Shown piece after piece: positions 32,401 through 43,197 of a stretch of DNA of 64,000 nucleotides. Numbering within the stretch: position 1 is the first letter of the stretch; every line of letters begins with the position of its first letter. The translations under genes were made by a program, and so were the position numbers. The notes under the pieces were generated by a model, which searched no databases, was not told the origin of the DNA, and saw only the letters and a list, made by a program, of their open reading frames with translations. The stretch is taken from positions 74,926-138,925 of the forward strand of contig BCKL01000036.1 of NCBI GenBank assembly GCA_001600635.1, read 5' to 3'. Source of the DNA: Leucosporidium creatinivorum (lineage: Eukaryota > Basidiomycota > Microbotryomycetes > Leucosporidiales > Leucosporidiaceae).

Positions 32401-35028
32401 TGCTGAAGCGGGCCATGCCTGCTGCTGCTGCTGCTCCGACACCTCATCCGTCTGCATCGCCGCGTGCGCCGGGGTCGCTTCGAAGATGTTGTCGATAGGC
32501 GATGGAGCTTGAGCTGCGACTGGGCTGGGAGCGACGGGAGGAGGAAGAGCAGCGAGCTCGACTGGCCGCTGAGAAGGGGAGAGAGGGCCGAGTGGTGTCA
32601 TGGCGAAGCCGGGCGAGCGGTGGGTGCCGTTCGGCGTCCTCTTGCGCGATGGTCGAGCGTCCGAGTCGTAAGGCTTGGCCTTCTTGCTCGCTCCACCGAC
32701 GGGAGGACGAGCGTTGGCGGTGGAAGAGGTCGCCGAGCCAGCCTCGTCGTCGCCGCTCTCCGTCTGACCCCTCGCCGCCTTGGCTCGACCTGAGGCGCCC
32801 CTCTTGGGTCGCGAGCTCGTTCCTCCACCTCCAGCTGCTGCGCTGATGGCCGCTCCAGCCTTCTCCTTCTTGCCCCCCGCCTTGGTCGCTTTCCCTCCTC
32901 CTCGTTTCGTCGTCTTCGGAGTAGATTCGGCGGCTATGATGGACTCGAAGCTCGCTTCTTGCGAGTGGGTCGTGGAGGTCGAAGCGTTGGCAGCGCGAGG
33001 ATCCTTGGTCTTGTGATCGTCGGTGATCATGATGGGAGGGGTGAGGCCTTGGGCGATGAGCGTGTCGTTTGAGTCGCGGAGGGTGAAGGAGACCCTGTAG
33101 CGGAGAAGAAAGACGGGTCAGCTCTGCACAAACTCCTACAGCTTGACGGTAGACTCACTGGAACCCCTTCTTCTCCTTATGATGCCTACAATAGCAAGTA
33201 ATCCTCGTCGGCAGCACCGTCTCGCCTCCCTCAAACTCGACAAACTCCCCACAATTGAACACGACGACCTTCCTCTTCTCCTCCTCCTCATCCCTCTCCT
33301 CCGCCCCCGCAGCAGCAGCAGCCTGAGCAGCAGCGCTACTTCGACTGTCCTTCTTTCTCTGCGCGCGCTTGTGCTCGCGCGCTTGACAGCCCGAGCAGAT
33401 GGAGAGCTCGTCGGAGAGAGAGTGAGGGTTGGGGGCGGAGGAGCGAACGACGGCGACGGTCAGGGAAAGGGTCGAGTCGGGCGGTGGTTCTGCGATTAAG
33501 GGAGCGCCGAGGTTAGCTTCCGGGTCTCGACATTCGGGCGGTCGGAGCTCGGCCGAAGGAGAAGGAGAGAGGAAGCAGAATCACTCACCCTCGACAACAG
33601 CCTTCTTCCCCTTCTTCTTGATCGCCAACAACCTCGGCAGCCTCAAATGCGTCCACCCTCCGACCCTCTCATACTCCTCATCCGCCCTGTCCTGCAACCC
33701 TCCATCCGGGGTAATGAACCTCCCACCGGGCAATACACCCTGCCCTTCGGCAACAGGCTGATCTCTCGTACTCTGTACCCCCGGCCTCGTAGCGACGAGG
33801 CAGAGGGTGATCTTGATCTGCGTTTCGACGCGGGATTTGGCGCCTAGGGTGGGGACGCCGAGGACGAGGAGCTCCATTGGTTGTTGGAAGCCCGAACGAG
33901 GAGGAAGGGCGAGCGAGGTGAGGATGTGGGAGGCGATCACCGCGTCTTTGGTGACGAGGTTGGTCGAGGCGCCGACTGAGGGATGGGGCGCAGGAGGAGG
34001 GGGGTTGGGGAGGGAGGAAGGAATGAAAGTTGCGGATGGTGCTGGTGCGGAGGAAGTGGAGGGCGCGGTCGAGTAAGGCGAAACGGCGGCGGCTGATCTC
34101 CGAGCCTTGGTCGAGGGAGCGCGTACTCGGCTCGACTCCCTCGAAGGAACGGCGCTGCCTTCATCGTTACTAGCGTTCGAGCTGCGACTGCTCCTCTCCG
34201 GCGCTGCTCCGAGATCGGCGCTCGGCTGCTCCTGCTCCTGCTCCTGCTCGGCGGGCGGCGGAGGGGAAGGCAGCCCTCCCGTCAACTGAGGTGCGATCCC
34301 CGCGTTGACGGCGAGGAGGTCGACTGGCATGCTGAGGTGTTCATGCGAGTAGTGGTGGTGCGCCGAAGAAGAAGTCGACGGCGCGTAAGGGTCGTTCGAG
34401 TTGGTGGACGCGGGGTGGTGAAGCGCGGGGGCAGAATTGGACGAAGGGTCGTCGAGAGCGAGTTGGTCGTCGTCGTCGCGAGGGGATGGGAGGGAGGAAG
34501 GTCTGTAGTGGTGTAGGTAGTATCTGATTAGCTCTCTGTGCTGCAACAACTCCGAAGCGATATGACACACCCGTAAGCGCCCTCCTGAACCATGGAATCA
34601 AAGTCGACGGCCATGGCCCCTTCCTCTAGGTCCATGCTGACCTCCTCCTCGTGACCATCAAAGTAATCCGCTTTGTAGCCTCCTCCGGCTGCTCCGGCGG
34701 GCGAATGAACCGTAGTAGAAGGAGCGGTGGCCCAGAAATCGCTGGTAAGGGTGAGTGGATGCTGCTCCTCTGGTGCTTTGCTGTAGCTGACTATGTCGGA
34801 GGCAGCCCAGGTGCTCTGGTGTGGTAAAGTGACGATACCAGCGTGTACTGAAGGCAAAGTCGACAGGCCGAGGTCGATAGCCCAGCTGGCCTGCGTGTCT
34901 TGACCGCTGCCGGCAGAGGGGGAGGCGTAGTGTGATGAAGTGGAATCGGAGGGAGAAGACGAGGAATCGTTGCTGCTGCTGTCGAAATCTCCTTCGTGTA
35001 GGTAAGGTGGCGAGTCGGTGTAGTCCAT
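29434..35028 (-). CDS. MGA2: Mga2/Spt23-type ER-anchored transcription regulator
   Basis: In yeast this family is made as an ER-membrane precursor, released by ubiquitin/proteasome processing, and activates the fatty-acid desaturase gene OLE1 when membranes are too rigid or oxygen is low. ATG at 35028 (MDYTDSPPYLHEGDFDSSS), TGA at 29434-29436; about 1,500 residues in seven or more exons. In order: an acidic/Ser-rich N-terminus; the family core (FQQPMELLVLGVPTLGAKSR, about 33870; RVGGWTHLRLPRLLAIKKKG, about 33620); a Cys motif CSGCQAREH (about 33390); an IPT/TIG domain (GAIEVTVLGDNFVPNLVCVF, about 31900); ankyrin repeats (GFTPLHFAALYGRVAIARQL, about 31100); a long Asp/Glu/Ser tract (30590-30740); and a single C-terminal membrane segment (IPVLLAVVSFTIYANF, about 29480-29530). 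One ambiguous base lies at 32009. Confidence 0.93.
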
Positions 35029-38020
35029 ATCGCCTGGCCTTTGCCCCCGGACGAGCGCGAGGATTGGGGGGGGGGGGGAGAGGCGAACGACAAGTGCGTT
35101 TGTCCGCCACCTGCTGTCGTTTAGTGTTGTAGCTGAGTACGAGTAAGTGGGAAGAGGGTGAAGCTGTAGGTCGATAGGTTGAAGCGAAGAAAGACGAGGT
35201 GGAAGGAGCAGAGCAAAGGGGAACCGTGCGCTTCGTCGAAGGCTGCGAACTGGGCTAAGGTCGATCCCGGTTTCTGAAACCCGAGTTGAAAGTCGAAAGC
35301 TTGTTGGGTTACCGTCTAATTACAATTGCTGTAACACAGCAACCGCCTTCTGCAGTAGAGCACTCATCCTTCCCTCCTCCTCCGAACCCCTCTGCTCACC
35401 TCCGAGCCTCGCCTCCGCCGAGAAACGACCACCAAAATCGAACACGTCGCCCTCTTCCCTATCGTCAGACACGTTTCTCGAGCTCGCAGCTCATACCACG
35501 GGTTGCACCAGCACGCCGCTTCCCGACTTACTGACTCCACAGCAAGCCTCTCCAACTCTGGCAGGGTGACCCAATCGCGACGTCGACCGAGCAGCGCCGA
35601 GCTGCTGCCTTCTCCCTCTCTATCCCGCGCTGGGAGTGACAGCTACTGTGCTACAATACATACATGCGAGTACAGCCCTCCGCGAGCCATCCCCAACGCC
35701 CCTGCTCTCGAGCAGGACAAGACCGACGATCCTGAATCCCCGGACTCGGAGCTCTCTCAGCTCGGCGGGGCAAGGTTGGCATTACCGTCCCGGCTCGGCG
35801 CAGGCGGGTGGTGAACTGCTCGGCGTGCGAAAGCGGGAGAAAAGCTGGTCATGCACAGCAACACCCTCGCGGTGGAGGATGACATGCTCGGCGCTCGTGA
35901 GATAAGCAGGCGCCTTGCTTCCTTGGGAGCGAGCTGAGGCATGCCTTGCTTATCTAGGCGCTCTTACGGCTCTACCTAAACTGAGAGCTGAGCCTGCTAA
36001 CGAGAGCAGCTCCCACTCCTCAGAAGCTGCTGGAGCCCTGCTAGGCTCGGACGAGCTCGGTTGAGACGGGAGAGGCGAACGGGAGAGGCGAGCGGGAAGT
36101 GAGGGCGGCCATGGCTGACATTGCCATAAGACAGCGTCTACCACATGGGAGGGACTACTACACCCCTACTCTCGGTGAGGCCAAAGGCGCCGCAGACCCC
36201 GTGCTCCGGCTCGGCGCGGAGCAGAACGCTGCCGGTCCTTCTCGGGCGACACAAGGCGGCTTCCCAGAGGCCGTCGAGCTCCTTCAACAGTCTACCATTC
36301 GCTTCAGAGAAAACGAAGAACAGATCTGTAGTCGCCCGCAGCCCGCGAAGGGCTGTATCCGCTGCCTTGCGCGCCGAAACTCGGAGCAGGCGAGCAGCCT
36401 GCCCCATGTCGGCCAGCGCGTCTGAGCGCTTCCAAAGCAGAGGCATATCACACATGAGTCCACCAGCTACTTGCTGATGAGCGCAGAAGGCGCTGCCTGC
36501 TTATGAGCCGCTCTAAACCCTGCCAAACAGCTTCGACCAGGCGACTGTGAACAGCACCAAGGCGTGATAGCTGTAAAGCACCAGCCTCAAGTCTCACTGC
36601 TACATCCCTGCTCCCACACAAAGACAGAAGTGCACCAGAGCACGTCAAGGTCGCTGCTCCTCGCCGAGGGCTGAGCAGAGCCAGCCTCCTGCAGGTGGAG
36701 CGGCGTTGAGACCTCATCAAGACGTTTACCAGCAGCTAGAGCACTGTGTCATCTCGAAACGGCAGGTGTAGGTGCAGCCCCGACTGCTGAGAGCGAGGCT
36801 TCTTCCTCTAGCGACTCGGAGAGCCAGCGAGCAGCTCCGAGCTCGTCTCGTGCTCGTCCAACGCGTTCGGTAGACGCAAGCAGAGGCCGGAAAGCAAACG
36901 CAACCCCGCAGCTCACTGCTGCTGAGTCCACGGCGCTCTGTCACCCTCTGACCGTCTCCGACGCCCGCCTCAGCTCGACTCGAGCGCTTCATCTTCCTGC
37001 CTTCCTCGCTTCCAGCCGCCACCCCACGCATGCACAGCTACTCACCTACAGTCCAACAGCGAGCACAGGACACCGCGAAACAGTGAGCACGAGAAGGAGG
37101 GGAGCGAGCCGAGTTGAGACGAAGCGACGAGGAGAGACGAGGCAGGAGGAAGTGAGGCCAGAGGCAGCTCGAGGGTTGTGCTCCTCTTCTTCGCTCGGTG
37201 CTGCTACTCCCCCTCTACCAAAAATCCTCAGCGTTGCTCTCAGTTTCTTGCTACACTACAGCGAGCTTCATCCTTCATTCCTCCCTGCGCCGAGCCCGAC
37301 ACTCAGGCTGCGCCGAGCTCGCTGCTTCATCAGCTTTCTCTTTGCTCTCTACACCGCTCTCTTCACTCTCCTTCTTTTCGTCTCTTACCCCTCGAATTCT
37401 GCACGCCACTCTCAGCACACCTCGTCAATCCCTGACGTCCTTCCCTCACCCGAGATCTCGCCCTCGCCGAGTCTCATCGTCGCCACATCGGCCTCCTTTG
37501 TCGCGCTTCCAGAGGCTGAGAGTTGGATCGTACTGCGATCAAGGGTCAGGAAACAGTTGCTGTAGCGGTCAGACGAGGTGGGGACGAGGGTGCAGGGTAG
37601 GAAGAGGGGAAAGGCAGGAGAAGAGGATCGCCGAGCGCCGAGAGGGATGGGAGGGGGTTGACGGGGGCTGTACCTCGAAGGGCGAGCACTGCGAGCTGCT
37701 CGGCTGCAGTGCCCTATCCCTCTGGAGCCTCTGGAAGTCTTTCAGCCCAGTACATGCCTGCAGAAAGGACTTCGCAGCTCGAAGTTCGGGAGAGTTCTGC
37801 GAAGGCTTTCCAGCTCGGTCAGGGGTTTACAGGGTCGAGGTGCAGCTGGCGCCAGCTTGGGCTGGTATACACTCTTACAGCTAGCTTTAAAGCCCGCGAA
37901 AGAAGCTGCAGCTCTGACTCCTCCTCTTCGGTCTCGGGTCGAAAGCCCAGCGAAAGCTCGCTGCGCCTCTCTTCTTCCTCCTCTTCGCTTCGCTTCGTCT
38001 CTCGACTGCAAAAAGCAGCC
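35029..38020. other. Gene-poor stretch, 3.0 kb, between divergent MGA2 and RCC1
   Basis: Holds the promoters of both divergent genes. The half next to MGA2 (35040-35300) and the half next to RCC1 (37150-38010) have CT-rich, promoter-like texture. The middle (35800-37000) is denser in CGCCGAG/CTCGGCG words and includes an ATG-led 104-codon frame at 36111-36425, listed separately. No known family is visible. Confidence 0.4.
36111..36425 (+). CDS. Possible small uncharacterised gene, 104 aa
   Basis: ATG in fair context (GGCCATGG) opens MADIAIRQRLPHGRDYY and continues without intron to TGA 36423-36425. The middle (FPEAVELLQQSTIRFRENEE) looks helical and charged. No similarity is recognised. In this GC-rich genome a frame of this size can arise by chance, so the call is weak. 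Confidence 0.2.
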   Translation: MADIAIRQRLPHGRDYYTPTLGEAKGAADPVLRLGAEQNAAGPSRATQGGFPEAVELLQQSTIRFRENEEQICSRPQPAKGCIRCLARRNSEQASSLPHVGQRV

Positions 38021-40908
38021 ATGCCTCCTCGCCGTAAGTTGCCACACTCGCACACGTCGGCTACCGACCTACAGCGCCTCAAGCTGCTCGAAGGAGGACC
38101 TCAAACTCGCGCCCCGCTCGACACCTCGCTCTCTCGTGCTGGAGCTATCGCTGGGGTACAGCGGTGGCCTGGGCAGGTAGATGCGACGGAAGGTGTGAGA
38201 TGCGGCACAAGAGGGAGCTTAGGAAGCAGCACAGCAGCTCGAAAGGCCCGCTGTCAGCTCAGGTTGAGCGAAGCGCTGGCTTTGCTCGGCAGAGGCTGTA
38301 TCAAGGTGTTGACCGGTGCTGTACGGCATTCATGAGGTGTCGTTCGGTTTGCAGGCTGCTACACGCTAGTAGACTTGCAGAGGAGCCGACGCGCCTTCGT
38401 TTTCGAGGTCGTCGAGCAACAACAACCGAGTGACGCGCTGGCTGGGGTGCAGCCGCGACTGAAGGACTCGCGGGCGGCTCAACAGCTGCTTGAGGGTGCT
38501 TCTGCCCTTCTCGCAATTCCAGCGGCTCGCCTTGCAGCTCTTTCGCTCGCCGCCGAACGGGGGCTCGAGCGCGATTCGGTTGCTTTCGCTGGAGTCACGG
38601 TACTCGCTCAAGTCAGTAGAACGAACAGACGAGCTGACGCACGTCTTCTGTCATACAGGCGCCCGCTCCGCCTCCATCGCCTCTGCCGCCGCTGCCCCCG
38701 CCGCCGGCACTCCCCGTCGCTCTTCGCGCCCTTCCATCGTTCCCAGCCTCGCCATCGCCCCATCGCCCTCCAAGCCCAAAGCCAAGTCCGTCCCCGTCAA
38801 GAAGACCGCCGCCAAGAAGGGTGGACGTCGCGCCGCTTCCCCCGTCGAGGAGGACAGCGACGAGGAGGAGTCCGACGACGGAGCTTCCACTGCTTCGGGC
38901 GCGAGGAAGCGTAAGGCTCCTACTACCACCAAGGCTGCTCCTCGTAAGAAGGCGGCGGCTGGTCCTCGCGCCATCAAGGCCAAGCCCAAGCGCGCTCCCA
39001 TCGCCGGCATCAACCCCATCGCCAACCGGTTCGACCCCTTCCCCCTCCACTCGGCGTTTGATTTCGACATTCCCAAGCTCACGCCCGCGGAGGAGGCGCC
39101 TCGCACGGCGTTCGTCTTTGGCAATGGTGACTTTGGACAGCATGGCATGGGATGGGATGAGGAGCAGGACTCGGATGATGAGGGACCGAAGAAGCCTAAG
39201 GTGCTCGTCGAAATTGGCAGGCCGAGGTTGCATGTGCTGGTGGAGGAGAAGATTGGAAAGGGAGAGAAGGGGTGGGAGAAGGGACTTGCGTCGCTCGAGT
39301 GCGGTGGCATGCACACCCTCGCTGTCGATGGCAACGGTCAGGTTTGGTCGTGGGGGTGAGTAGCTTTCTTCTCGGTCGAGAGGATTCTGGAGACTGACCC
39401 CTCTACTCCACAGCATCAACGACAACGCCGCTCTCGGACGCGTCACCTCGGTCCCCGGCGTCGACGCCGAGACGCTCGAGACGGTCCCCATGCTCGTCCA
39501 AGGACTCGCCGAGGAGGACTTCAAGGCCGTTCGCGTCGCCGCTGGAGATTCCGTCTCGCTCGCCATCAGCGACAACGGAGAGCTTCGCTGCTGGGGATCC
39601 TTCCGCGTTAGTTGGATGTCTCTCTCTTCGCTCTGACGACCGCTGACACCTCTCCGCCCACAGCACAGCGAGGGTCTTCTCGGCTTCGACGGCAGCGCCG
39701 GCTCTGCTCTGACGCAGCTCAAGCCCGTCGCGCTCAAGAACATCGAGGGCCACACCATCGTCCAGCTCGCCACGGGAGACGACCACTTTGTCGCCCTCAC
39801 CTCGGAGGGCAAGGTCTTTGCTTGCGGAAACGGCGAGCAGTGCCAGCTCGGTCGCAAGATCATCCAGCGTTAGTTTCCTTCCACATCTCTACCGCTTCTC
39901 CCAATCGCTGACCCTCACTATTCAACAGGCCACCGCACCCACGGCCTCACCCCCGAGCGTCTCGCCCTCAAGAACATTGTCCTCGTCGGTTCGGGCGCCT
40001 ACCACTCGTTCGCCGTCAACAAGGACGGCGAGGTCTACGCCTGGGGCCTCAACTCGTTCCACCAGACCGGCGTCTCGGACTCTGACGGCGGGTGGGAGGA
40101 CATCATCTCTACCCCCACTCTCGTCGAATCCCTCCTCCCTAAACATCACGACGGCGCTCGCGTCGTCCAGATCGCGGGAGGCGTGCACCACTCGTTGTTC
40201 CTCTTCTCCAACGGGGAGGTGTGGGGAGTAGGAAGGAGCGATGGTAGTGAGATGGGGTTGGGCAAGGAGCACGAGGAGATGAAGGCGATGAAAGGGAGGG
40301 AGGAGGAGGCGTTGGTGGAGAGGAGGAAGAAGGAGGTCGAGGAGCGCGAGAAGCTCGCCACCGAGCCTACGGAGGATGATGAGGGCGAGGAAGGACCCCC
40401 CCTCGCGGGAATGGAGCTCGACCTCAAGGCCAAGGAGAACGCCGCGCAACTCGTCCCCCTTCCTAACCCCTTCGTTCCCCTCCCCACTAAAATCTCCTTC
40501 CCCTTGGATAGCGACAACGGCGACGCCACCAAGATTATCCAAATCGCCACTGGCACGCGTCAGAACTTTGGCGTCTCGGCTCGGGGAGCCGTGTTTGCTT
40601 GGGGGTTCGGCAATACGAGTCAGTTGGGGTTGGGCGATGAGGAGGAGGCAGAGACGCCGAGGAGGGTTGTTTCGCAGGCGATGAAGGGGTTTAGGGTCCT
40701 TAGCGCTGCTGCTGGGGGGCAGCACTCGGTCGTCGTGGTGCAGAGGGGCGAGGGAGCCAAGCCGAGCCTTTATGAGAAGAAGGTCGAGCAGGAGGAGAAG
40801 GAGAAGGTCGAGGAGCCCAAGGAGGCCGAGAAGGAGAAGGAGGAGGAGACCAAGGAGAACGGAGATGTCGAGATGGAGGCGGCCGAGAGCGCCGAGGAGG
40901 AGAAGTAA
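38021..40908 (+). CDS. RCC1: RCC1-type guanine nucleotide exchange factor for Ran
   Basis: Chromatin-bound exchange factor that loads Ran with GTP and so drives nuclear transport and spindle assembly. Exon 1 has only 13 coding nt (MPPR plus one base, 38021-38033); a long intron of about 624 nt follows before ARSASIASAAAA. The N-terminal ~130 residues are Lys/Ala/Ser-rich (nuclear localisation, DNA contact). The seven-bladed propeller is evident from repeated motifs: FVFGNGDFGQHGMG, LECGGMHTLAVDGNGQVWSW, VAAGDSVSLAISDNGELRCW, LATGDDHFVALTSEGKVFAC, VGSGAYHSFAVNKDGEVYAW, IAGGVHHSLFLFSNGEVW and IATGTRQNFGVSARGAVFAW. An acidic Lys/Glu-rich tail ends at TAA 40906-40908. The propeller carries an extra acidic insertion at 40280-40420, larger than in yeast Srm1. 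Confidence 0.95.
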
Positions 40909-41143
40909 AAAAGAGGTCGTGCATAGCTTTCTTCTGTTCGCTAGTTTATAGCAGCTGTTCTAAAAAGACATGTTCGTTCATCCTACGAGTCGAGCTGCAC
41001 AGCGAGTTGGCAACGTTCAAGACGAGGATCCTGAGGACTCTCTTCGCCTCTCTCATCGTCTCGCGCTTTCCGTCGTCTTTGCCTCGCGAGCTCTGATCGA
41101 GAAGTCTGTGGAGGGATTACAAATGCTTTGCAGCGACTAGCCC
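40909..41143. other. 3' flank of RCC1
   Basis: No coding sequence seen; the TAA-proximal part is AT-rich relative to its surroundings and suits an mRNA 3' end. Confidence 0.35.
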
Positions 41144-42748
41144 GCTAGTCGGAGGGAACGAAGTTTGCGAGGGGGAACAGGGAGAGAAGGAAGGGGAGGG
41201 AGATGGCGAGAAGTGAGAGGCCGAAGAGACGTGGCTTGATGAGGCGGTGGGAGAGAGAGGGAGAAGGGTCCGCAGAGCCGAGGAAGGAAGGAAGTCGGCA
41301 GAAGTGTGGTCGAAGTAGCGTTTCGAGCTCAGCTGGGTCCCGAAGAGCCGACCGAGCTTGAGGCCTCGTAGCCGAGCGAGCTCGCCGGCGAGATCCCTCC
41401 TGTCAAGCAACGAGCATGAGCGACCGACCGCGTGACTCTATTCCCACTCCCAACAGCTCAAAGAGAGACCTAACTCACCCTGTCTCCCATCCCCTCCCTA
41501 CGCAATCGAGTACCTCGCCACCTCCTCCGCCATCCTCTGAATCTTGACCTCCTCCTCCTCCTCAAACAGCGCCAGCTCAACCCTCAGCTCCCATCCTCTG
41601 CCAACGCATTCCTAAAACATCCCGATCGAATCCCATCCCACGGGCTGTCCATCGCCCCTCCACCCCGCCGTAAGCCAGCTGTACAAGCAATAAGGCGATC
41701 TCATTCCACGCCTGCTTGAGCACCATCGAGCGGTGCTGAATCCCCTCGATCCCGGCGGTGAGGATCAGGTCGCAGATTTTAATTACGGTAAGCCTGGCAA
41801 GCGCTGATCTGCCATGCTAGGCTTCCCTTGGTGCAGTACTGAGCGGTCCAATCGAACGACTTGGCGACCTGGAGGATATGCTCCATCATCTGAGGGATTG
41901 GAATCCTCGGTATTACGGGGGTTTGGAACTCCACGGCGCAGTGGGGGAGGTCGGCCATGCAGGTAGGTTTGGCAGCCGCAAGGTATCGCTTGAAGGGCAT
42001 GTTGAGGGGTATGCTCGGCGGCAATCTCAAAGTGTCGCCAGCAGTATTTCGTCCAACCATTCAGGGGGGGCTTCTCGTACGAGCTCCTCCTGCCATCTAC
42101 AACTTGGCAATCCCACAGCGCCGATCGATACCACCCACACCAAGCAAAGAGAGCAGCATCGACCGAAGCCTCCTCGTGGTCCACGCCCGACTGAGGGTCA
42201 CCGTTCTGCGAGGATGGAGAGCTATGCCCAGCCGGATGGAGGTCTCTTCGGCTGATGCAGCGGCGGCTTGGACCGAGGCAGTGACGCGAGAGGTGGCCAA
42301 GCTGTCGATGAGGGTTTCGAAGGCCGAGGGGGAGAGGGTGCCGTCGAGGAGGGCGGAGGTGATGGCGCCGAGGGGTGTAGACGGGGCTGGAGGAGGTACC
42401 GAAAGAGTGGGCAGAGAATCGGTCCAAGTAGAGGCGTCCTTTGCTGTCGTGGATGAGGGTGCAGGGGGAGGGAGAGGCGTAGCGGTAGAGGGTGCTGCTA
42501 CGCCGGGAGGAGCTGGAGGCGTCGAATGAGGGATGGGAGCTTCGACTAGCGGAGAGGGTACTCGAAGAGCGGGCTTGGTGGGTGCTGCCTTGCGAGGAGG
42601 ACGGTTCGGCGGCGACGAGGAAGGAGGTTCGGTGAAGGAAGCAACTCGGTCTTTCCGAGGGCGCTGACGACGCCTATTGTTCGGCTGGTTGGGCTTGGGA
42701 GGGGCCGTAGAGGTGTTTTGTGTGGGTGCGGAGGAGTTGGAGGTCATG
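41144..42748 (-). pseudogene. Decayed or mis-sequenced gene with C-terminal membrane segment
   Basis: Reading leftward from ATG 42748 (MTSNSSAPTQNTSTAPP), a Pro/Ser-rich region leads to GAITSALLDGTLSPSAFETL and RLGIALHP. Coding-like sequence then continues but only by changing frame: GVDHEEASVDAALFAWCGWY and LNGWTKYCWRHFEIAAEH (about 42050-42190), then CMADLPHCAVEFQTPVIPRI and FDWTAQYCTKGSLAWQISAC (about 41800-41960), then GIEGIQHRSMVLKQAWNEIA, then ELRVELALFEEEEEVKI ending near 41498. A further piece at 41144-41400 encodes RLFGLSLLAISLPFLLSLFP, a clear hydrophobic segment. At least three frame changes occur without splice signals. Either the gene is dead, or the assembly has indels here. Family not recognised. 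Confidence 0.5.
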
Positions 42749-43197
42749 CTGAGGGCGATCAGGTTGCTCGGCGAGCTTTCGAAGGAGGAGCTGATTGAGC
42801 AACGGCTCGGCGGGCTGTTCGCAGCGTAAACTCGGGGCAGAGTCGAGTAGGCAGTAGTCAAGATGAACGCTTCTTGCTGTGCTACGACCGGTAGCAGTCT
42901 CAAGCCAGCGAGCGAGCGAGCGTAGGCAATCCTTGGAGCGATGGGATCCCAAACGTCCGATTTCTGCTCGTGAGGCGGGGCGAAGGTAGAGAGCGCTGTA
43001 GGGCGGTAGTAAGGCTCTGCGCTGTTCTTTAAGTGAGTGATTTGATCGTCCTCAGCGAGTCGAACAGCGGAAGCGAACGAATGCGGCAAGAAGGCAACCC
43101 TTTGCTTTGGATTTGCCCCCCCCACCTCGCGCTCTCTTCTCTTCTCTTCTCCCTCTGCCACGCTCGAACTAGCTACAACTCGCTACACCGCGGAGTG

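Noticed and set aside
37083-37565. 160-codon open frame upstream of RCC1 with a hydrophobic stretch
   Set aside because: Begins at GTG rather than ATG, CT-rich leader composition, no similarity; more likely promoter sequence.
38613-39863. Open frame of 416 codons on the minus strand
   Set aside because: Antisense shadow of RCC1, running through real introns of that gene.
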